Source: Adiantum capillus-veneris
Lineage: Eukaryota > Streptophyta > Polypodiopsida > Polypodiales > Pteridaceae
Reading direction: 5' to 3'
Assembly (NCBI GenBank): GCA_014529385.2
Contig: CM043953.1
Location: 87,444,342 to 87,508,341, forward strand
Length of the DNA: 64,000 nucleotides
Shown here: positions 57,533 to 64,000 of the stretch, piece after piece
Numbering within the stretch: the first letter of the stretch is position 1
Layout: every line of letters starts with the position of its first letter
Made by a program: the position numbers and the translations under genes
The notes under the pieces: generated by a model
Told to the model about the DNA's origin: nothing
The model's input: the letters and a program-made list of their open reading frames with translations, nothing else
Database searches by the model: none

Positions 57533-58537
57533 TCACCCAATGCCCATCAACTCACGATACTGCTGAAACTGATGGTTGGAGAGACTTTTAGTGAGTGCAT
57601 CTGCTGTGTTGTCTGACGTAAGAATCTTCACTAAATCAAGGCTCTTGTTTGCCAAGCATTCACGACTGAAGTGATAATGCACATCAATGTGTTTCATTCT
57701 GGAATGAAACACTGGATTGTTAGCCAAGGCAATAGCACTCTGACTGTCACAATGAAGAACTGGTGTACACTGCTTCAATCCAAGATCTTTCACTAGGCAA
57801 GCAAGCCAAATAGCTTCTTTGCATGCCTCACTCAATGCAACATACTCTGCCTCTGTGGTAGAAATGGATGTACAGTCTTGAAGAACGGATCTCCAAGAAA
57901 TAGCAGAACCAGCAAATGCGTAAATCCAACCTGTTGTTGATTTACCACTGTCAACACAGCCTGCATAATCACTGTCCACAAATCCCTGAATCGACTTGCG
58001 CTTATAGCCTAGGGAACGCATAAATACATCAAGCTTTTGATACCATTGTCTGGATGATTGCTTCAAGCCATAGAGACTTTTCAGAAGCTTACAGACAAAA
58101 TGTTCCTTGCCCTTTAGCACAAACCCTTCAGGTTGCTGCATATAAATCTCTTCCTCGAGATCACCATGTAAGAAAATTGTAATGACATCCATTTGATCAA
58201 GCTCCATATCTTCAGTAGCAACCATAGCAAGCAACATTCTCAGTGTGGTCATTTTGACCACTGGAGAAAAGATTTCCTGGAAATAGACACCATATTCTTG
58301 CTTGAAACCTTTGGCCACTAAACGAGCTTTGTAATTGTCAATCTTCTTCTTGTAAACCCATTTACAAGGTAATGCTTTCCTACCTTTTGACAATGGAACA
58401 AGTTCCCATGTTTTATTCTTTGCAATACTGGACATCTCCCTCTTCATAGCATGTTCCCACTGAACCTTATCATTGGCTAGCATAGCCTCTTTGTAACAAG
58501 AAGGCTCACCACTATCTGCCAGCAAAACAAAATCCAA
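57533..58537 (-). pseudogene. copia reverse transcriptase and RNase H with internal deletion
   Basis: One open frame of 334 codons reads [86 protein letters not shown] and SLYGLKQSSRQWYQKLDVFM. It then jumps from RSLGYKR to KSIQGFVDSDYAGCVDSGKS. The part containing YVDDM and the following RT thumb is missing. RNase H follows: SISTTEAEYVALSEACKEAIWL, HCDSQSAIALANN, MKHIDVHYHF, ending RELMGIG. The deletion keeps the reading frame. Confidence 0.9.
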
Positions 58538-58790
58538 GCCTGGAACAAAAGGGTATGGTGGATGTGAGACTCTTTGAGATCTCCACTGCTGATCAGAACT
58601 GATACTAGCATGTGTAGTAATTGACTCGGGAGCTGTATGGACAAGAGGTGATACATCGAAAACGTCACTTTCCGGAATTCAACCTCTTTCACTGGCTGTC
58701 TATGTATCTTAGTCTCATTAAAGACAACATCACTACTACGGATCACTGATCGACTTTTCGGATCCCATAAACGATAGCCAAATTGACTAT

Positions 58791-59738
58791 CTAACCATAG
58801 CCAATGAAGATGCATTTCCTGGACTTAGGATCTAGCTTAGCACGCAACTCCTTGAGTACATGTGCATAAGCTTCATAGCCAAATGTGCGGAGTTTTTCAT
58901 AAGACAATTTATGTCCTGACCGTAACTCCAAAGGTACACGAAACTGTAATGAAGCATGTGGTGATCTATTGATCAAGTACATGGCTGTGTACAATGCTTC
59001 AGCCCAAAACGCTTGCGGTAAATTAACCTGTGATAGCATAGACATAATCTGCTCTTGGATGGTCCTATTCATTCGTTTTGCAACAACATTTTGTGCAGGG
59101 GTATAAGGACTAGGAGCTGTAAACTCACGCTTAATTCTCCTACTTGAACAGAAGTCTGTAAACTCTTTGGAGATATATTCACCACCATTGTCTGAGCGCA
59201 AAGCTTTCAACTTATGTTCAGACTGAGTTTCAACACTAGATAAGAACTTCTTGAAGCAAGAAAAGGTCTCATCTTTAGACTTCATGGCGTAGACCCAAAC
59301 ATGTCGTGTTGCATCGTCAATGAATGTAACATAGTAGGACGCACCACCATGGGATTTAGAAGACATAGGCCCACATAAATCACTGTGCACAAGCTCTAAG
59401 GGTTTTCTTTCTTTGTCAAAAGAATGTGTACGATGTGTTCGTGTTTGCTTTCCATATCGACAGTGCTCACGAAAGGAAAAATCAAAAAATGACAAAGACG
59501 GTAAGTAGCCCAAACGAGAGAGTGTCTCCATTCCCTTCTTTGACATATGTCCTAACCGGCTATGCCACAAAGCAACGGTTGGTAGCTCGGTTACAGAAAG
59601 AACACTGTTTTTATCAAATACATAAAGAGGATAAAGTGAACCAGCTTTAGAAACATGAGCTATAATAAGATGACCCTTCGCAACACGCCAAGACTGCTGA
59701 TGAAAAGTGACTTTGTAACCCGTCATCAAGATGTCCAA
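58791..59738 (-). pseudogene. copia gag-pre-integrase and integrase
   Basis: Frame of 315 codons: WHSRLGHMSKKGMETLSRL and a CRYGKQTRTH block (gag-pre-integrase), VHSDLCGPMSSKSHGG (first Asp), LRSDNGGEYISKEF (second Asp), then PAQNVVAKRMNRTI, where the catalytic Glu is Lys. RSPHASLQFRVPLELRSG and the KLDPKSRKCIFIGY block end it. The frame then shifts near 58800 to the DSQFGYRLWDPKSRSVI segment. The same Glu to Lys change occurs in copia copy B. Confidence 0.88.
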
Positions 59739-59828
59739 CCGAAATCAGATTGCGTGTCAAGGCTGGAACACGACGCACATTATGGATGATAAACTTCACC
59801 CCATTTGCCATAACCATGGCAAGATCAC

Positions 59829-60230
59829 CTACGCCAACAATGTCACAAGAGTAACTATCACCAAGTGTAACAGAGCCAATGGTTTCCTCGTATGTAGTAA
59901 ACCAATGCCTATAGGTGTGACATGCAATGAAGCACCCGAATCAAGAATCCATGTATGGGATACTTCACCACTAACAAGGAGTTCAGCTGGCATAGAACTC
60001 TGCAAAGATAGAGTTTCATGTGCGTCATAAAAGACATCATTATTTTCAGTTAACATGTTAATGTCTTGCACATCACTGTCATCCTGAACTATATTCAGTT
60101 CTTCAATCTTAACCAAACTCTTTGGTTTCTCCTCTTTATCATCATGATCTTTGTCTTTGTCCTTCTCTTTGTCACGCTTCCAAGCATAACAAGCCTTCTT
60201 TATGTGACCAAACTTATCACAATATGGCAT
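59829..60230 (-). pseudogene. copia zinc knuckle and protease
   Basis: The knuckle reads CDKFGHIKKAC at the frame start; its first Cys is in the preceding gag frame (NVQC), so a frameshift near 60230 divides it. A Lys/Asp-rich linker (DKEKDKDKDHDDK) follows. The protease has TWILDSGASLHVTP with an intact DSGAS motif, after which the frame degrades into a Leu-rich out-of-frame tail. Further pieces of the protease and the gag-pre-integrase lie between 59740 and 59900. Confidence 0.82.
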
Positions 60231-60934
60231 TGAACATTGCGACCACGAGACTTTGATCTACCCTTTGATGCATCTCTATTGCCCTCTTTTTTGGACTCAC
60301 GTTGCATAGAACGGCCCTTACGTTGCTTATCATCCTTTTGTAGATAATGAGCTTCGTCATAGTGCGAGCTAGTCATGGTCTTCCGACACACCTCCTCTGA
60401 CAAAAGAGCACTAGTAACATCATCGTACTTTAGCGTACCATTTGGAGCAGAGTTACTAACAGCTGTGCAAAAGATATCTCAAGAGGGTGGCAACGAACAA
60501 AGCAAAAAGATTGCTTTCATCTCATCATCAATGGTCATGCACTGTGCACGAATCTGGACAAAAAAAGAATCAAAATCATTGATATGGTTACGAAGGTTGA
60601 AAAGTTTTCGCATCAGGAAAATCTTATTGCTAGCCGTATCCTTTTCGTAAGTGTCAAATAATTTCTGCCATAAAGCATGAGCGGCCTCGCATTCTAACAC
60701 TGAAAAGTACACCGACTGACCAAGGTGCAGTCTAATCGTAGACCTGCATAGCTCATCAAGCTCCTCCCACTGAAACTGAGTCATGTGCATATCTTCACTT
60801 CTAGCCGCATAGGCAATAGGCAACTTTTGCCTCTTTTGGACAAGCACATCATGCATTTGGTTCTTCCAAAGCTGAAAATTAGTGCCATCAAACTTCTTTA
60901 TGTCATAAATGTCACGGTCTTTGCTAGTAGACAT
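60200..60934 (-). pseudogene. copia gag
   Basis: Starts MSTSKDRDIYDIKKFDGTNF at 60934, then FQLWKNQMHDVLVQKRQ, ALWQKLFDTYEKDTASNKIF, LMRKLFNLR and AIFLLCSLPPS, the UBN2-type gag of plant copia. A frame break near 60479 separates it from the second piece (60403-60200, SKEGNRDASKGRSKSRGRN), the basic linker before the zinc knuckle. The ATG is the natural start, some 1.15 kb downstream of the primer-binding site. Confidence 0.85.
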
Positions 60935-62079
60935 GGTGACAAACCTACCAAAAGATTCTAGGAAAATTTCGACAGAATCTCCTTGGTATTTGGGACTATG
61001 TCAACCAAAATACGAGACAAAATGACCAAGTATGTCGCTCACAAAGCATAAAAGAGGGCAATACCTCTCAAAAGCACACTGTATAGAGACCAACTGAAAC
61101 GCATAAACTATCAAACTCACCATAGACCGCCAACTCGGCGTCAAAAGCACCTATACAACTCTATACATGTCCTATGGCGAGGCCTCGTAAGGGATGCTCC
61201 AGCTACCTGCATCACCGAAGGTATCTCCACATTTGAGAATACCCCAGCTCAATAAAAAGCTCACGCTATTGACCCTCAACAACGTAGGTTATGCAGCAAA
61301 ACGTATAGCCAAGTCTAAAAAATGGCTATCTTCTGGACCAAGTCTCAAAAATGGCTGGGACTGCCGTACTAGCCAAAAGATTGCTCCAATGGCAGTATCC
61401 ACAAAGACGTACAAGTCTGTCAGGACGCTCAAACAGGCGTCAAAAGCATGTGCATGCAAATAAACATCCCTGCGGGGAGTCAAACCGCTCTCAAAAGAGC
61501 TCAAACAGTGTCAAAAGTGTCATTATATGCATTTACGCATAAACAACTGCTCCCACTGGAACCAGAGCACCGCAAGCACTCCAAACCTGTAGCCTGTGAG
61601 TTGATGCCGATGCCATAGCCGAAGCCGAGATCGAGGCCGAGAAGCACAAAGAAAGCTAACCAAGCCGCTGTGCCTGTACATGTACCTGTATCTGTAGTCG
61701 AAGAAGACAATGCCATCAAACTCCCACTCTGTGTGTATGTATGAGGCCACTCCGAAAGAGGCTACACATTCCCGAATGAGTCGTGGGCTCTCGTAGATGG
61801 AAGAGACTGCAACAATGGTACCTGTAATTGGCTATGGAAGCTTTGCAGCACAAACTACCAAAAGAGGGCTGAAAAATTCAGCTCCTAAAACGTAGCTCGA
61901 ATGAGGTTTCTGATGGCTCGAATGGCTCCCAAAGGGGGGTAAAACCCCGCATGCGAGACACACCATCCAACAACTCGAAACGCTCTCGGAAAGCTGAATT
62001 TGCCGATGTCGAATATCGGAACCCTATTTGCACTCTTGAAAGTACGCGCGCGCGCGGAAGCGATCTCGAGAATGAAACC
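60935..62079 (-). other. leader of the 57 kb copia
   Basis: About 1.15 kb between the primer-binding site and gag. Its right part (61860-62080) matches 41820-42035 in the small copia element. No ORF with support. ORFs at 61194-61463 and 61501-61719 are probably chance. Confidence 0.65.
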
Positions 62080-62091
62080 GCTCTGATACCA
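62080..62091 (-). promoter_or_regulatory. primer-binding site, tRNA-iMet
   Basis: Minus strand TGGTATCAGAGC, an exact match to the usual copia site, two bases inside the 5' LTR. Confidence 0.88.
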
Positions 62092-62093
62092 GA

Positions 62094-62235
62094 TGAAGGG
62101 AGGAGCCGGGAGCACAACGAAAGAGGAATACGCACGCACACACTCACACACCACCATAGCCATACACAGGTTGGAGGAGGAGAGCCGACACGTACTGTGT
62201 GCCCCCTTTGTTTCTTCTCTATCTTATGCACTAAG
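62094..62235 (-). repeat. truncated 5' LTR of the 57 kb copia
   Basis: Matches 57216-57355 (TGAAGGGAGGAGCCGGGAGC onwards) and stops at about CTTATGC-ACTAAG, losing about 120 bp compared with the other LTR. A direct duplication of target sequence could not be tested because this end is missing. Confidence 0.82.
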
Positions 62236-62519
62236 ACTTAATAATCTTTTTTTGGTTAAAGAGTTTGCTTCTCCTTTCGGCTCCTTTGTTAAGGAGTTGG
62301 CTTCTCCTATCGTCCAGATCGAAACTCTTGATATTCCAGCGTAGTAAAATTAGCTAGCACACCTAGATAGTACTGATCTTCCACGGGTGTCCTGATGCAC
62401 TAAAATTACTTACCCAAGAAATCTCATCCAATTAGGAATATTCACTGGTTGGCACATCACAATGCAACACAAATGCTCACATATGCATGTTACAAGACAT
62501 AGAAACATAAAGCCGTCGA
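62236..62519. other. stretch right of the copia, unassigned
   Basis: A short plus-strand open stretch reads FGSFVKELASPIVQIETL to a stop at 62342-62344. It may be the continuation of the plus-strand LTR element interrupted at 57216. No family recognised. Confidence 0.3.
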
Positions 62520-62975
62520 TGAACACTCCCCCCGCAAATAACCATCCAGGTCCAGGCCATGAGCTATTCAACGACTCCCTCATCACTCCTCCCGCAAATA
62601 ACCTAAAAACGTCCGGGCCATGAGATATAGAGGCTTTTACAACCAAACGTCCCTCAGACCGCCGCCTGCATCGTTTGGAGGTGCTGAGAGTAACCACTGC
62701 TCAGACTTCTTAATATACCCCCCCTAACCCCCCCCCCCCCGACAAATAAACACAAGGGTCCGGGCCATGAGTAACAACAAGAATACTCCCCCCCCCCCGG
62801 TAAATAACCACAAGGGTCAGGGCCATCAGTAAAAACAACACTTTTCAATCATTCAATACTCCCCCCGCAAATAACCACGAGGGTCCGGGCCATGAGTAAA
62901 AACAACACTTTTCAATCATTCAATACTCCCCCGCAAATACCACAAGGGTCCGAGCCATGAGTATGAACAAGCATT
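62520..62975. repeat. degenerate minisatellite, about six units of 60-76 bp
   Basis: Each unit has a C-rich start (ACTCCCCCCGCAAATAACC), then AAGGGTCCGGGCCATGAG and, in the right-hand units, TAAAAACAACACTTTTCAAT. Units start near 62525, 62585, 62715, 62785, 62858 and 62925. Poly-C lengths vary between units. On the minus strand they translate into Gly-rich nonsense with stops. Confidence 0.85.
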
Positions 62976-63866
62976 CTCAAACATCATTTCTCACTATTCC
63001 ACCCGAGAGTAAAATCACCAATCATTGAAACTAGTACTAAAATCAGAGTCAAACAATTCAAATCGGCACCAAGACAGGTTCAAAACAGATACCATCCATT
63101 TCAAACAAATTCCAAATAGGATCACCAAACAAGTTCTCAAACAGATTCTCAAACAAAATTCAAACTTAAAGCAATCTATACATCAATCGAGCTCGAAACG
63201 TCGACTGACTTTCCATCCTAAAACCTGCACCAAAAAAATTAGGATTAGGTTCCTTCCATAAGGTCGTAGCTGACCGCACCATGGTCCATAAGCTCTTGGA
63301 CAAACAGTGTTCCTGTGGCGATGATGGTAGTTCCAAGACATAGCAGTCACACCGGACCTCCGAAGTTATCAACAAGAGACACCTCCAAAGAGATGTCTAG
63401 AAATTTCAAGTTATAATCTGCTAGGGTTTCCATGGCAAGCATTTCAGCATACCCGACTCTGCCAGAAGTTACACTCCGAAGGAAGATGCGAGAAATCATA
63501 TAACTTCGGGCAAAATAATTTTCTTGAACGCTTGCCAAGTCCTTTGGGGTGTGCGGCTCGATAGCTATAGACATCAACCTCTGTATGGCACTGTCTCTGA
63601 GAAAAACAGTAGCTCGAAACAAACTTGGATCCTTCGTTGCAAGTGATCTTTATGGCTTATGCCCTGTAAGACATGAGCGGTGAAGACGGAAGCGCGCTTG
63701 ATGCGCGATGAAGTAAGGGGAAGAGTGGCTAATAAGTTCGGGGTCGGAGCACGAAGATTCTTCACATAAAATTCCAATAGATTTTGGAAGCGCTGGTTTG
63801 CTCTGTTTGCTCTTTTGTAGAACCGGTATGCTTTCAGAAAAGCACACGCTTGATGCCTGATACCAC
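62976..63866 (-). mobile_element. interior of a minus-strand LTR element
   Basis: Begins on the minus strand just inside the LTR at 63866 with primer-binding-site-like GTGGTATCAGGCATC, followed by GTGCTTTTCTGAAAGCATACC, which is also found next to the primer-binding site at 56782-56804. Fragmentary ORFs (63777-63574, 63622-63347) read KDHLQRRIQVCFELL and IQRLMSIAIEPHTPKD in different frames. No known domain. Homology to the plus-strand element fades after about 60 bp, so the two share ends but not visible coding parts. Confidence 0.55.
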
Positions 63867-64000
63867 TGTCATAAGACGGGCACCACGTGCCACTAGAAAA
63901 GAATAGACTGAATAAACTTTTAGCACTTCAATAACAACTGAACTGAAAGAGAGAGGCGACACACGACTCGAAGTGGCAAAATTCCACCCCAAGAGAGCAC
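63867..64000 (-). repeat. LTR end of the minus-strand element (runs off the window)
   Basis: On the minus strand it ends TTATGACA just before the primer-binding site. GTGCTCTCTTGGGGTGGAA, the TTCAGTTCAGTTGTT block and GGCACGTG match 56615-56762 inverted. The remaining part of the LTR lies beyond the window. Confidence 0.75.

Larger units (their letters stand above)
57216..62235 (-). mobile_element. Ty1/copia retrotransposon, 5 kb, RT core deleted
   Basis: Left (3') LTR 57216-57477 with TGTTAGG...CTTCA ends on the minus strand, and right (5') LTR from 62094, which stops matching after about 140 bp. Between them on the minus strand: leader, gag (60934-60200), protease, integrase, RT, RNase H, polypurine tract AAAGTGGGAGAA. 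The RT lacks its YVDD catalytic segment and the integrase its catalytic Glu, so the copy is dead. The leader and primer-binding region are shared with the 3.48 kb element at 38749-42224. Confidence 0.9.

Noticed and set aside
62520-62975. Regular repeats that might suggest a CRISPR array
   Set aside because: The units are contiguous and degenerate without unique spacers, have variable C runs, and lie in plant nuclear DNA.

Overview
This 64 kb window is nuclear DNA from a land plant with a repeat-rich genome. It carries one recognisable host gene, a minus-strand SPT6-like transcription elongation factor (45.5-55.5 kb) built from short exons with GT-AG introns. Almost everything else is decayed retrotransposons (Ty1/copia, Ty3/gypsy, non-LTR LINEs, non-autonomous LTR elements) and long dinucleotide microsatellites. 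The WG/GW-rich C-terminus of the SPT6 protein is a plant trait. The species cannot be fixed from the sequence; a large-genome non-flowering plant is a guess only. I saw no rRNA, tRNA, CRISPR array or prokaryote-type operon.

Layout. 1-3.2 kb: Ty3/gypsy RNase H-integrase remnant (+) and a non-coding tail. 3.5-5.4 kb: decayed LINE (-) with endonuclease and reverse transcriptase. 7.2-12.1 kb: decayed Ty3/gypsy (-), gag to integrase. 12.3-13.3 kb: copia RT fragment (+). 13.3-16.9 kb: unrecognised DNA with microsatellites, an initiator-Met-type primer-binding site and a cut ORF. 16.9-31.7 kb: two head-to-tail copies of one copia family sharing a central LTR. The first copy is split by a 6.76 kb terminal-repeat element with 2.3 kb LTRs and only a gag-like interior. 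32.1-37.6 kb: three LINE copies (-) separated by (GA)n tracts. 37.6-42.4 kb: an ORF1-only LINE (-) interrupted by a complete 3.48 kb non-autonomous copia element with a perfect target-site duplication. 42.4-42.6 kb: a 150 bp LINE tail with (GA)n on both sides. 42.7-43.5 kb: copia gag relic (-). 45.5-55.5 kb: SPT6-like gene. 55.9-64 kb: two related LTR elements facing each other, with a 5 kb copia (-) inserted in the left one.

Most notable. (1) The last SPT6-like exon encodes about 1,330 residues without a stop and is a nested repeat: five full and one decayed copy of a roughly 200-residue module, each joining an RG-rich box to several WG/GW motifs, about 46 such motifs by eye. (2) Four 3' ends of one LINE family abut (GA)n microsatellites, and one short copy is flanked by (GA)n on both sides, suggesting microsatellite-directed insertion. 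(3) The small copia element keeps a CCHC knuckle, a protease-like region and an RNase H-connection remnant, lacks integrase and RT cores, and shares its leader and primer-binding region with the larger copia at 57-62 kb, a plausible helper family. The acidic N-terminus of the SPT6-like protein was not found, and an LTR element begins about 380 bp upstream of the first exon I can place.
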